A DNA stretch of 64,000 bases from Prorocentrum cordatum. Its lineage: Eukaryota > Sar > Dinophyceae > Prorocentrales > Prorocentraceae. The notes under the pieces were generated by a model. The model saw nothing but the letters and a program-made list of their open reading frames with translations. It was not told the origin of the DNA and searched no databases. The translations under genes and the position numbers were made by a program. Location of the stretch: positions 74,194 to 138,193 of the forward strand of contig CAUYUJ010021053.1 in NCBI GenBank assembly GCA_963575745.1, given 5' to 3'. How positions within the stretch are numbered: position 1 is the first letter of the stretch; each line of letters opens with the position of its first letter. This document shows positions 1-9,529 of the stretch, one piece after another.

Positions 1-434
1 TTATCTTACCTTGTCTCAACTTAGCTTAGCTGAGCTTAGCTCAGCTTATATTTCTTAGCTTTGCTGATACCAGCTTAGCTTAGCTTAGCTGAGCTTAGCT
101 GAGCTTAGCTTAGCTTAGCGTCGCTTAGCTTACCTCAGTTTAGCTTAGCTTAGCTTAGCTGGGCTTAGCTGAGCTTCGCTTAGCTTAACCCATCTTAGCT
201 TAGCTTAGCTTAGCTTAGCTTAGCTTAGCTTAGCTTAGCTGAGTTTAGCCTAGCCTAGCCTAGCCTAGCCCAGCCTAGCTTAGCTTAGCTTAGCTTAGCT
301 TAGCTTATCTTAGCTTAACTTAGCTTAGCTTAGCTGAGCTTATCTCCTCTTAGCTTGGCTTAGCTTAGCTTAGCTTAGCTTAGCTATCTCAGCTTAGCTT
401 AGCTTAGCTTAGCTTAGCTTAGCTTAGCTTAGCT
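1..434. repeat. TTAGC pentanucleotide array
   Basis: The stretch is an almost pure array of the five-base unit TTAGC with scattered variants (TGAGC, CTAGC, TTATC). There is no coding potential. It stops within a few bases of the inverted-repeat element end at 441. The reverse complement of the same pentamer recurs at about 4,322-4,376 and 4,700-4,805, beside related element ends. Confidence 0.95.
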
Positions 435-435
435 C

Positions 436-577
436 ATGCGCTTTCCTAGGGGCTCCTACTCCTAGGTAGGGTCGCACGGTGATAATTTGATGAAATTTTG
501 GTATATGTGAGTTCTTTTTTTGAGGAGTTTCGATCTTTCGCCCAAAATCCGCCTGTAGGGGGCCATGCCCGACCTAA
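436..577. mobile_element. Short MITE-like element with two different ends
   Basis: The left end (441-477) reads CTTTCCTAGGGGCTCC followed by CTAGGTAGGGTCGCAC. The right end (541-577) is the reverse complement of the AGTCGGGC...CTACAGG terminal repeat shared by the complete elements at 1,345, 1,751, 21,647 and 40,349, and is followed by TA. The interior is AT-rich and non-coding. The same pair of ends recurs in opposite orientation at 4,106-4,196. The hybrid ends suggest a related subfamily or a rearranged copy. Confidence 0.6.
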
Positions 578-1344
578 TTTCCGGGGTTGGGAGGATGGGG
601 CTGGGAGAGATGATCAGGTCGTTTGTGTCCTCGCTCATGTTGACGGTGTTTATTGCACAGCCGCGCCCTGCATCTTTCCAGCCCCCCTCCTGCAAACACG
701 ATAACATTGTCTTTCTCAGCGTCGTGAAAGGATCACCATGGGAGACCTTTCGCTATTTTCGGCCTCTGGGTGCCCTCACCAGTCCTCGGGGCCGTCCAGG
801 AACGACCCAGGATGAAAAACCAGTCCCGGGGAAGGGGCCCAGGCCTCGAGTCGGGGGCAACGATAAGGGGGGATGGGCATAGGGGGGGACGCGTCGACCC
901 TCGATCGCCCATTGATCGCCGACAGGGGCCCGACAGCCCCAACCTGCACAGCAGGGTGTGGATTCACTATCGGGGGCCTGTCGCCGATCTATCGGCGACG
1001 TATCGCCGACTCCAGGTCGACGCATGCCCCTCAGCCGGGGTCGACGGTGTGAACCAATCCCGGCGTCGGAGGTCTGGGAGGCTCGGCCGGGGAGGACGGC
1101 TGCGGGCGTGGTCTCTGCCTCCTTTCCCTCGTCCGTGCCCTTCTGCCTCTCGTGCTCGAGGAGCGTTCTCCTCATTTTTTTTTTTTTTTTTTTTGTTTAC
1201 CGCACCTTCCCCGCCCCAGTCGGATTCCACCGCCCAGGGCCGCGCCCAGTGCAAACAAAGAACACGCCCCAGGGGGGGAGTTCTGTATGCCAGACCCACG
1301 ACCAAGACCCTCGCCCACCCCCCAGGGTTCTTGGGCATGGTATC
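578..1344. other. No gene recognised; short repeats
   Basis: No coding region is supported. About 640-790 shows weak similarity (TTTCGGCCTCTGGG and flanking bases) to the dispersed repeat at 40,695-40,870. A 20-base T run sits at 1,175-1,194. A block of about 27 bases near 1,073-1,100 (GGGAGGCTCGGYCGGGGAGG) recurs at 2,464-2,492. Confidence 0.5.
886..1030. repeat. Imperfect inverted repeat (foldback)
   Basis: Two arms of about 45-55 bases, 887-936 and 969-1,028, are imperfect reverse complements. Both contain GCGTCGACC or GGTCGACGC and several CGATC/GCCGA elements. They could fold into a long hairpin with a roughly 30-base loop. No coding region is present. Confidence 0.6.
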
Positions 1345-1506
1345 AAGTCGGGCATGTCCCTCTGCACGAGGAGTATCCCAGAATGGTCAACAGCATGTCA
1401 GGGCACGATCTTTTTCGTGCTCTTTCGACTTTTGGTTGTTTGGATTCGTTTTTTGGTACCAGTACCTCTCTTCGAGCGTCTGCCTGCAGGCGGACACGCC
1501 CGACCG
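1345..1506. mobile_element. MITE-like element, AGTCGGGC terminal repeats (copy 1)
   Basis: The left terminus begins AAGTCGGGCATGTCCCTCTG at 1,345. The right terminus ends CGGACACGCCCGACC at 1,505, its imperfect reverse complement. The interior is about 90 bases, T-rich and non-coding. It belongs to the same family as 1,751-1,907, 21,647-21,834 and 40,349-40,472. The size and terminal repeats fit a non-autonomous DNA transposon. Confidence 0.75.
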
Positions 1507-1612
1507 AAGCCTGTGGGAATCGAGTCTCGGTTCCTCGGGACGGCTTTCCGCCGCCGGGCGCAGCGCCCGACCGCCGCGGCCGCGCCCGCGGCGCCCCCGG
1601 GGAGGCGTCGCG

Positions 1613-1661
1613 CGGGCGGGCGAGGCGGGCGGGCGAGGCGGGCGGGCGAGGCGGGCGGCCC
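1613..1661. repeat. 13-base GC-rich minisatellite
   Basis: Three to four copies of the unit GGGCGAGGCGGGC lie head to tail inside a G+C-rich stretch between two MITE copies. It is non-coding as far as can be seen. Confidence 0.8.
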
Positions 1662-1750
1662 GAGGCCGCAGCGGAGGCAGCAGGCGGGCAGGCGGCAGAG
1701 GGCGGGGAGGAGGGTCCTCGGGCACAAGAGAGCCCCTGACCCCTACTGTC

Positions 1751-1907
1751 AAGTCGGGCGCGTCCCTCTACAGGAGGAGCATTTCAAAGACGGTCCAGGA
1801 GAATAGTTTCGGGAAGGTTGTTTCTGCCATTTTTGGGGAATTGTTGGGTGTGCTTCGACTCTGTCTTCTCGCCCCCCCAAAACGCCGGTAGGGGGACGTG
1901 CCCGACC
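1751..1907. mobile_element. MITE-like element, AGTCGGGC terminal repeats (copy 2)
   Basis: The element starts AAGTCGGGCGCGTCCCTCTA at 1,751 and ends GGGGGACGTGCCCGACC at 1,907, followed by TA. It lies only about 245 bases from copy 1 in the same orientation. The interior is T-rich and non-coding. Confidence 0.78.
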
Positions 1908-2596
1908 TAACCCTAACACGAATGACACGAGGAGGACGGGGCCTCACGGAGGCCCCCGTCTTCGCAGCAGGGACCATGGATCTGGGCGGCTCGGTGTGAT
2001 GCATCTGAAGAAACAGAAAGACCCCCACTCCCCAATGTTTTGTGGCCCCTCCGAGTTGGGGTCCCCTCCCAGAGGGGCAGGGGTCCTTGTTGGATTGATC
2101 AGGGGAGAGCAGGCAGGTCAGAGGATCTATGGCTTGTGTCGGGGAGTCGGTTTTCTGCCATGTATGGGGGCCAAGTGGGCCAGGCGGACAGCGACGACGA
2201 CGACGACGACGACGAGAACGAGGGGGAGGAGGAAGAAGGCAAAGACGAGGGGGCGGAGGATGATGCGGCGCCGAGGAAGAAGACGGCGAGGAGGAAGAAG
2301 ACGACGGCGAGAAGACGCTTTATCCGCTCCACCCGAGGTGAAGTGGATCAAGTGACCTACTGTACGGAGCCTTCGTCAGCCCCTCGTCCCTTGGGGCCCA
2401 CCTGGGGCAGAAAGCTCGGGGAGGCTCTTGCCCGCGGTGGCCGCTGCCGGGGGGGCCGAGGGGCCTGGGAGGCTCGGTCGGGGAGGACGGCCCGGGCGTG
2501 ATCTCTTTATTCTCAAGGTCGGGCGGCGACGACGACGACGGCGACGACGATGACGATGACGACGACGACCACGGCGGCGACGAATCGCTGCCCCTC
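1908..2596. other. No gene recognised; GAC/GAG trinucleotide tracts
   Basis: GAC and GAG/GAA trinucleotide tracts occupy about 2,189-2,330, and a GAC/GAT tract lies at 2,521-2,582. Both create low-complexity acidic or arginine-rich open frames with no recognisable domain. A block near 2,464-2,492 duplicates one at 1,073-1,100. Confidence 0.7.
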
Positions 2597-2770
2597 ACTC
2601 GGCGGCGAGCGAGGGGGGGAAATGAGAAGGAGAAGGCCTTCTCAGACGGCTGCGGGGGCTTCTCAGAAGCCCTCGGGCCTTCCGAGAAGCTATCTCTGTG
2701 TCCTCGGGGAGGGCTCAGGGCACTTCTCTCAGAAGGCCGGGGGACTTCCGAGCCTTCCGAGAAGGCCCGC
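2597..2770. repeat. AAGGCCTTCTC snapback element, partial copy
   Basis: It begins CGGCGGCGAGCGAGGGGGG, continues GAGAAGGAGAAGGCCTTCTC, and has further AGAAGGCC/GGCCTTCC repeats to 2,770. This matches the left arm and interior of the element at 46,277-46,485. The closing inverted arm is missing here, and a CTC microsatellite begins where it would be. Confidence 0.7.
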
Positions 2771-3011
2771 TCCTCCTCCTCCTCCTCCTCCTCCTCCTCC
2801 TCCTTCTCCGCCTCCTCCTCCTCCTCCTCCTCCTCCTCCTTCTCCTCCTCCTCCTCCGCCTCCTCCTCCTCCCCCTCCTCCTCCTCCTCCTCCTCCTCCT
2901 CCTCCTCCCCCCTCCTCCTCCTCCTCCCTCCTCCTCCTCCTCCTCCTCCTCCTCCTCCTCCTCCTCCTCCGCCTCCTCTTCCTCCTTCTCCTTCTCCTTC
3001 TCCTCCTCCCC
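2771..3011. repeat. (CTC)n/(TCC)n microsatellite
   Basis: About 240 bases of pyrimidine trinucleotide repeat with rare G or TT interruptions. Its serine, leucine, proline and opposite-strand glutamate/arginine frames are low-complexity artefacts. Confidence 0.95.
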
Positions 3012-3837
3012 CCCCCTGGGGTCGCCGCCTACTTCCACCTCTCCTCCTCCGCTTTCGGCTATCAGCTGGTGGCAGGGGAGTTCGTCGGGTGCTGCCACGC
3101 CCCCCCCCCCCCCCAGTTTTCGGGGCGGTCGCCCAAGGGGGAAGTGTGGCTACGTATGTCGGGGGCGGAAGGGAGGGGGGTGATGACTAATTAGGGGTGG
3201 GAAGGTATCATGGCGGGGGGCCATGATATCTCCCCAGATTTCAGGGCGCGTCTTCTTATTTCGTGACGTCCCTCGCCCCCCCCGCTCGGCCGCGCACATG
3301 CCGCCGGTCATGATTTGCACCCCCCCCTCTTGGACACCCCCCTCTTGGCCGCTCCCGAGTATGCAGACCAGGGTGCCTGGCGAAGTTGCCAGCATATGTG
3401 GCTGCAAGGTAAGCAGGAGAGAGCGCCGCAGTGGAAGGGCGAAGGAGAAACAACGGCATGAACATAAGCTCTCGACGCCCCGGATCCGCGCTGGGCCCCC
3501 TCAGGCGGCGCCTCTGGCGCCGCCCCTGGCGCGCTCCGCGCGCCAGGGAGGGGACCCAGCGCAGGTCCAAGAAGTCCGCGCGGAGCGCCAACGGGAGAGA
3601 GAGGAGGGGAGAAGACACACGCACACAGTCTTTTTGCATCGGCGGCTAGGCAGAGTGACTGCGCTGGCGGATAGGGCATGGGTAGGGCATACAGATGCGA
3701 ATGTAGCCGCAATGCAAGAGAAGGAGGAGGAAACCCGGCACGAGCAGGACGGAGGAGAGGCCTGGCCCGCTCAGAGCGGGGCCAGGCCGCGGCACACAAC
3801 ACACACACACAGCACACACAACACACACTCACACGAT
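3012..3837. other. No gene recognised
   Basis: No similarity or splice-supported reading frame is seen. The stretch has a G+C-rich hairpin-forming segment around 3,500-3,560 (GGCGCCTCTGGCGCC and GCGCGCTCCGCGCGC) and a short ACAC-rich tract at about 3,795-3,830. Confidence 0.5.
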
Positions 3838-3917
3838 CCGCCTCCTCCTCCTCCTTCTCCTCCTCCTCCTCCTCCTCCTCCTCCTCCTCCTCCTCTTCTC
3901 CTCCTCCTCCTCCTCCA
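3838..3917. repeat. (CCT)n microsatellite
   Basis: About 80 bases of CCT/CTC repeat with two TTC interruptions; non-coding. Confidence 0.95.
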
Positions 3918-4105
3918 ACTATGGGATGCAGAGGCGGGGAGGAAGGGTGTGCGGGTGAGCGGCGGTGCGGCGGTGGCGTGGGCGGGCGGCCGAGGCCATG
4001 CTCGCCCGGGGCGGGGAGGCGCCGGGGCCCCTCCCCGCCTGCCCGTGCGGGGAAGTCCCACGGCGGGGACCTTTCGCCCGCCGAGGAGGGCGCGGGGTAC
4101 CCTGA

Positions 4106-4196
4106 AGTCGGGCTTGTCCCCCTACAGGAGGATTTTCGACGGAAATGCAAATTTCCCCAGTGCGACCCTACCTAGAAGTTGGAGCCCCTAGGAAAG
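4106..4196. mobile_element. Short MITE-like element with two different ends, inverted copy
   Basis: It begins AAGTCGGGCTTGTCCCCCTA at 4,106 and ends GGAGCCCCTAGGAAAG at about 4,196, the mirror image of the element at 436-577. Pentanucleotide repeats start six bases or so beyond its end, as they do outside the left copy. The two copies bracket about 3.5 kb in inverted orientation. Confidence 0.6.
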
Positions 4197-4202
4197 TAAC
4201 AC

Positions 4203-4805
4203 TAGTTGCTATGCTATGCTATGCTATGCTATGCCATGCTATGCTGCGCTATGCTATGCTTTGTTATGCTATGCTTGGCTATGCTATGCTATGCTGTGCT
4301 ATGCTAATGCAGCGCTGCGCTATGCTAAGCTAAGCTAAGCTGAACTAAGCTAAGCTAAACTAAGCTAAGCTAAACTAACCCTCTAGGCAGAGCCTAGGTC
4401 GGGTCTCCTTGCTTTGCTTTGCGTTGCATGTGCCTTGCTTTGCTGTCGCTGCTGTTGCTTTGCCTTTGCTTTGCTGCTGTGCTATGCTATGCTCTGCTAT
4501 GCTATGTTATGCTATGCTGCGCGGTGCTATGCTGTGCTGTACTGTGCTGCGCTATGCTATGCTATGCTATGCTATGCTATGCTATGCTGCGCTATGCTGT
4601 GCTATGCTGGGCTTTGCTATGATATGCTGTGCTGCGCTGTGCTGTGCTACGCTCTGCTATGCTATTATGTGCTCTGCTATGCTAAAGCTCGGCGAAGCTA
4701 AGATGAAGGTAAGCTAAGCTAAGACACACCTGAGCTAAGATGAAGCTAAGCTAAGCTAAGATGAAACAAACTAAGCTAAGATGAGATAAGAGCAACGCTA
4801 AGCTA
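4203..4805. repeat. ATGCT and TAAGC pentanucleotide arrays
   Basis: Tandem pentamers switch type along the block: ATGCT/TGCTA at 4,203-4,321 and 4,425-4,685, and TAAGC at 4,322-4,376 and 4,690-4,805. A short non-pentamer island at 4,381-4,410 contains AGGCAGAGCCTAGGT, which is also the left end of the element at 4,904. Cysteine, alanine, methionine and leucine frames through this block are artefacts. Confidence 0.93.
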
Positions 4806-4903
4806 AGGGAACGTCACTGGGGGAACCGCGGGGCGGATCCTGGGGCAACCGCCCGGGGCGGGGAGCACTGCCCGGCCCCTTTAAGCAAACAGGGTCAGAA
4901 CCC

Positions 4904-5066
4904 TTCTAGGCAGAGCCTAGGTAGGGAAATAGCCCAAAAATGTTCCAAAAAGGTAACACAAATATTCAAAAAATAGTCCCCAGACTATTTTTGGATTATT
5001 TTTTATTATTTTTGGGTATTTTTTATTTTTCGTAGAAAATCCACCTGTAGGGGGACAGGCCAGACT
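4904..5066. mobile_element. MITE-like element, AGGCAGAGCCTAGG left end
   Basis: The left end is TTCTAGGCAGAGCCTAGGTA at about 4,904. The right end (5,034-5,066) is the reverse complement of the CTACAGGTGGATTTTCTACG form of the family terminal repeat. The interior is strongly AT-rich (runs of ATTTTT), unlike the surrounding G+C-rich DNA, and non-coding. Confidence 0.6.
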
Positions 5067-5439
5067 TAAGGGTACCCGAGCGTGGAACTTCAGAGGAGGA
5101 AAGGGTGCCCACACCGCTACCTTTTCCTCGTTTTCCCCGTTGTGGGCCTCCTGGGCGGCCCTCGTCGCCACCGCTGCATTCGCCTCGATCTTCCGGTCAG
5201 AACGCACCCTGGGAGAGGTCCAGGGGGGAGCGGTACCGGTACCTGTCGAATTCTCCAGAACCGGTGGCTGCCTAGGGATGAGGGGGAGGAAGAGGATGAT
5301 GAGGGGGATGACGGGGGAAGGAAGATCAGGTAGACGGACGAGCAGCAGTGGGGAGGAAGAGGAGGAGCTGGAGCAGGGGCAGGAGAAGGTAGGAGCTGGA
5401 GGCGGTGGAGGAGAAGGAGAAGGAGGGTGAGATAGAGAT

Positions 5440-5640
5440 TCTCTCTTCTCCTTCCTCACCCCCTCCGCCTCCTCCGCCTCCTCTGGCTCCTTTCTTTCTC
5501 CCTTCTCTCTCCTCCTATCCTCCCTCCTTCGTTGTCCTCCTCCCTCCCCTCTCCCCCCTCCTCTCCTCTCTTCTCCTCCCACCTTCTCCCTTGTGTGTGT
5601 GTGTGTGTGTGTGTGTGGGTCTCTCTCTCTCTCTCTCCTC
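5440..5640. repeat. Pyrimidine-rich tract with (TG)n and (CT)n
   Basis: A CT-rich stretch contains TG repeats at about 5,593-5,616 followed by CT repeats to 5,640. It sits directly upstream of a possible exon and could act as an oversized polypyrimidine tract. Confidence 0.85.
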
Positions 5641-5674
5641 CCTCGGACCAGCGAACACCCCGCCAGCTCCCCGG

Positions 5675-6104
5675 GCCAGGACGGCAAGGTTGTGGCGGAC
5701 GGGGACCCTGGAGCCCCCCCCCCCAACCTGCGGGGGCCGTCGTCGTCGGCGTCGTCGTCGGAGGAGGAGGAGGATGAGGAGGAGCAGGAGGAGGAGGAGG
5801 AGAAGGAGGAGGCGGAGGAGGAGGAGCATGATGAGGAGGAGGAGGAGGAGAAGGACGGGGAGGTGGAGGAGGAGGAGGAGGAGGAGGAGGAGGAGGAGGA
5901 GGTCGGAAGGAGGAGGAGGAGGAGGAGGAGGAGGTGGGGGATGAGGATTGTGAGGACGGTGGGAGGAGGGCCGTGGGGCAGGCGACAGCACCCCCACAGT
6001 GCAGCGGCAGCCTGCGGCGGCGCATCCTGGAAGCAGAATCACTCCTGGAGGGGCCGTCCAGCCGTGAGCGGCCCAGACGACCCGCAGCCCAGCCACCATC
6101 AGGA
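5675..6104 (+). CDS. Possible exon, acidic low-complexity protein
   Basis: A candidate exon of an unrecognised protein. The first part encodes GQDGKVVADGDPGAPPPNL, then a serine- and glutamate-rich acidic run over a GGA repeat. After a frame change inside that repeat, the last part encodes SGSLRRRILEAESLLEG and ends at a canonical GTAAGT donor after base 6,104. An upstream CT tract ending in CCAG could be the acceptor. The acidic run may simply be translated microsatellite. Only the last ~50 codons look like ordinary protein, so the call is weak. Confidence 0.25.
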
Positions 6105-6400
6105 GTAAGTGCTCCACAGCTGAATCATTTGTCGCCCCGGCCAGATGCGCGGAGCAGGCGCGGACCGCCATTCAGGGGGCATCCGGAATTGATGCAAGCT
6201 GGCCGCGGTGGAGCCCCGTGGGAAGGATGCCGCAGAATTCCTACCGTGAGGCGCATGCGGTCTGGATCCGCCCCGTGGGAGGATTGAGGCGCGCGGGGGG
6301 CTCCAGATAAGGAGGGGGAGGAGGAAGAGGAGAAGGATGGGGGAGACGGCGGAATGCAGAGCGAGGGAGGGACGAGGAGCAGCTATGGGGGAAGACGAAA

Positions 6401-6500
6401 NNNNNNNNNNNNNNNNNNNNNNNNNNNNNNNNNNNNNNNNNNNNNNNNNNNNNNNNNNNNNNNNNNNNNNNNNNNNNNNNNNNNNNNNNNNNNNNNNNNN
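6401..6500. other. Assembly gap (100 N)
   Basis: Exactly 100 undetermined bases. The base content on either side does not show what is missing; the right border enters a MITE-like element end. Confidence 1.
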
Positions 6501-6545
6501 GGCTCCAACGTCTAGGTAGGGTCGCACTGGGGTAATTCGTTGTTT
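6501..6545. mobile_element. MITE-like element end cut by the gap
   Basis: GGCTCCAACGTCTAGGTAGG followed by GTCGCACTGGGG matches the end found at 441-477 and, inverted, at 4,160-4,196. The rest of the element is either inside the gap or absent. Confidence 0.6.
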
Positions 6546-6797
6546 TTGCCGATCGGCGCGGGCCCTCGCACCCCCTCCCCCCCCAATTGAGTAGACATTG
6601 GCTGTCTTTGGCGCCTGTGTCGAGCAGGTGGAGTCTCCCCCACAGGACGCACTGCTGCAAACAGTGGCATGAAGCAGAGGTCCAGAGCCAGACCCCCCTC
6701 CCCCCCCTCCCCCCCTCTTCCGCCCAATGTCGAAACGCCGAATAAGAAAACGCTCACCAGAGGCCCAGAGGTCCAGGACGAGCCACGAGCGCCCCAC

Positions 6798-7640
6798 AGC
6801 CTCGATCCTCGCACGTGGATCGCCGCAGTGGTCGATCGCCGTCGTCGTCTGTCGTCGTCGCCGTCGTCGTCGTCGCGCTTCCCTCGATTTGTTTCAGTGG
6901 CTCTCCCTCGGGGCTCCTCGAGCATGGTGCCCAAAAGCCCCGATCCTCGAACGGCGATCGCCGCCGTGGTCGATCGCCGTCGTCGGCGTCGTCGTCGTCG
7001 GGCTTTCTTCGGCTGTTCCATCGGCTCTCCGTCGGCGTGGTGCTCCACACCCTCAGTCCTTGAAGGTCGATCGCCGCCGTGGTCGATCGCCGCCGTGGTC
7101 GGCGGCGTCGTCGTCGGGCTTCCTTCGGCTGTTCTATCGGCCCGCGGGCTTCCTCGAGCGTAGTGCCCAGAAGCCCCGATCCCCGAACGTCCATCGCCGC
7201 CGTCATAGATCGCCCTCGTCGGCGGCGTCGTCGTCGGGCTTCCCTCGGTTGCTCCATCGGATCTTCCTCGGGGCTCTTCGAAAGCGGTGCCACACAGACT
7301 CGATCTTCGAATGTCGATCGCCGCCGTGGTCGGCGGCGTCGTGGTTGTCGGGCTTTCTTCGGCTGCTCCATCGGCTCTCCCTCGGGGCTCCCTCGAGCGC
7401 GGCGCCCAAACGCCCCGATCCTCGAACGTCGATCGGTCCGCGGGGTCGTCGTGGATCTTGCCTCAGTTGTTCGTCGGATCTTCCTCGGGGGGCCTCGAGC
7501 GTGGTGCCCACACACGTTCGGTCCTCGAACGTCGATCGCCGCCCTCGTCGATCGCCGTCGTCGGCGGCGTTGTCGTCGGGCAGTCTTCGGCTGTTCCGTC
7601 GGCTTCCCCTCGGGGCTCGTCGAGCGCGTCGGCCTGGTTG
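6798..7640. repeat. ~120-base minisatellite, about seven units
   Basis: Units carry CGATCCTCGAACGTCGATCG, then GTCGTCGGCGGCGTCGTCGTC, TTCGGCTGTTCCATCGGC and CCTCGGGGCTCCTCGAGC. The CGATCCTCGAACG element recurs near 6,803, 6,939, 7,052, 7,177, 7,300, 7,418 and 7,520, so units range from about 100 to 136 bases. Several frames stay open on both strands because the units lack stops, but the proteins are only repeat translations. Confidence 0.9.
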
Positions 7641-7734
7641 GGCCCGAGGCCCGCGGGAGGCTCGCGGGGGCAGCGGGGCGCGCGCCCCCCCTCAGGAAGG
7701 CAACGGGGGTGGCCTGGCCGCGGTCGTCGGCGTC

Positions 7735-9336
7735 TTCGGCGCCCCGCCGCAGCACCTCGGCGACCTCATGGTAGATCGGAGACTCCTTGAAGCCGTGCAC
7801 CTGCAGCCAGATTCCCTGCGGTAGGGACCGGGGGCGGAAGAGCTGGCCTGCCTAGCACTCCTCGTGCCGCTGCTCGTCCTCGCGGTGGAGTTCGGAGGAC
7901 ACGAGGGTGGTCCGTTGCTCCTGCGCGAGCCCCAACTTCTTCTTCAGCTCTTCCTGCACTGCCGTGACTCGCACCTCCATGCCGACGTGGGCCGGCAAGA
8001 CGCCGTGAATGTCCCCCGTCTTGTGCATGTTCGGGACGTTCAGGAGGCGCCGGCCCGCGTCGGGATCGCCCTGAATCGTGCTGCATTCGCTCACGGCCTG
8101 CAAGAAAACGAGGGGCACGCCCAGGCGCCGCGCGTCGCGACGAGCGCGCGCGCGTTGATCCACTTCGCCAGCGTCTCCCAGTAAATGCCCATGCCGTAGC
8201 CGAGCCGAAAATTTTAGGAGGGTCCAGGTCGCCGCGGCTGTCCGACGCCAGCGTCTTCTCCCGGGCGGACCAGACATCCGGTGGGAAGGGCTTGCTTTCG
8301 CGCGTGCAGCCCAGGAACGTGATCAGAGGGTCCCCGGGCTCGAAGCGCTTCGTGCCCTGCAGCTCGAAGACGCAGGGGATCTGAGAGAAGACCTTGATGG
8401 CGTGCTGAACCTCCACCGTTGGCGGTTCCGCGTGCTTGTACGTGCGTCCGTCGTCCAGGAGCTCGTTCACGTCCGTCAGGAGGCCGATGCTGCCCGTGGG
8501 CTTCAGCTGCAGGACATCGCCGAGGTGCAGCACGATGGGGACGCGCCCGAAGTGGTGGTGCGGCCGCTTGTAGGTGGACTCCTGCACGTCATGCGTGTCA
8601 CTTCGTCCGTGGCACGCGCGAGTGTCCAGCGCGTTGTAGAGCGCTGCCGCCGCCGTACTCACCTCCTCGATGGCCAGAGCGCGGACGTGCTCCCACAACC
8701 ACTTCGATCTCTTCGCCATGTCCTGGGCCAGCGAGGGCCACAAATACTCCACCACTGGGAAGAAAATCTTCTGCACCACGTGCGTCTTCCCCGAGCCGCC
8801 TTTGCCCAGCAAGAGCATGAGTGTCACTTTTCTCTCGACCCGCGGCTTCTTCTGCACGTCGTCCTCCCAGGCTTCGTCGCAGGCCTTGGCGAACTTGGCG
8901 ACGAAAAGCGTCTGGTCTCGCGTGAGTCTCTGGTCCTCCGGCAATTCAGCGACCACGTGGGCGACGTGCGCGCTGGGCGTGGCGTACACGCAGCCGTCGA
9001 AGCTGGCCGCAGCGGGAGCGCCGCCCAGGCCGCCAGTGTCCTCGTCCGCGCCGTCGTCGGCGCCCGCGTCATCTTCGTCGCCCAGCTCGGCAGGCGGTCG
9101 TCGTGCAGCTTCGCCCAGGAGTGTCTTTCTTCGCGCGCCGCAATCACCAGCGGTCGGTGCCCGGCCACGGGCGCAGGAGCGGTCGCGGCGTCCGCTTTCG
9201 CGGGCGCGCCCACGTCTTCGCGGACCGCCACGGACATGCACGGGAGCGCGAGGAGCTCCTTGGCCAGCTTCGTGAAACGCTTGCGGTGCGCGAAGTTCAG
9301 CACGTCCACCATGTCCTGCACCCCCGGCCCGGACAC
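7735..9336 (-). pseudogene. PIF1-like DNA helicase, frameshifted and internally deleted
   Basis: A superfamily 1 helicase relic. The longest clean frame (9,241 down to about 8,215) has Walker A GKGGSGKT at 8,806-8,783, a Walker B-like IEEVS, and HLGDVLQLKPT (the usual GD-x-QL-P motif). The N-terminal part (VLNFAHRKRFTKLAKELLAL) is in another frame. WETLAKWINARA near 8,160 is in a third frame and LGVPLVFLQAVSECST in a fourth, the shift falling in a CGCGCGCGC run. A C-terminal segment (GFKESPIYHEVAEVLRR) needs a further shift. About 50 residues expected between Walker A and B, including motif Ia, are absent, so the protein could not be a normal helicase. Small sequencing errors could explain some shifts but not the deletion. 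It abuts the minisatellite at 6,798-7,640. Confidence 0.85.
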
Positions 9337-9367
9337 AAGGGGCTACCCCTGCGCCCGGCCGCTGTCA

Positions 9368-9368
<1 letters not shown>

Positions 9369-9402
<34 letters not shown>
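9369..9402. repeat. (GTC)n microsatellite
   Basis: About eleven GTC units lie just upstream (on the minus strand) of the helicase relic. Confidence 0.95.
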
Positions 9403-9405
<3 letters not shown>

Positions 9406-9529
9406 GCTCCTCAATCGCTTATTCGGGCACGCAGGCCCATGACAACAACAAATTTGCCGACGACCAGCTCAAACGAGGCTACCCGCACTTCGCTCACAGA
9501 CGAAGCTCTCGCCTGATGCCTCCCCCGTT

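Noticed and set aside
1-4805. Pentanucleotide arrays as telomeric repeats
   Set aside because: TTAGC and ATGCT are not the TTTAGGG-type telomere unit, and the arrays are internal and mixed in orientation.
8402-9442. 346-codon plus-strand frame opposite the helicase
   Set aside because: It mirrors the helicase coding bias on the other strand; helicase motifs are on the minus strand.
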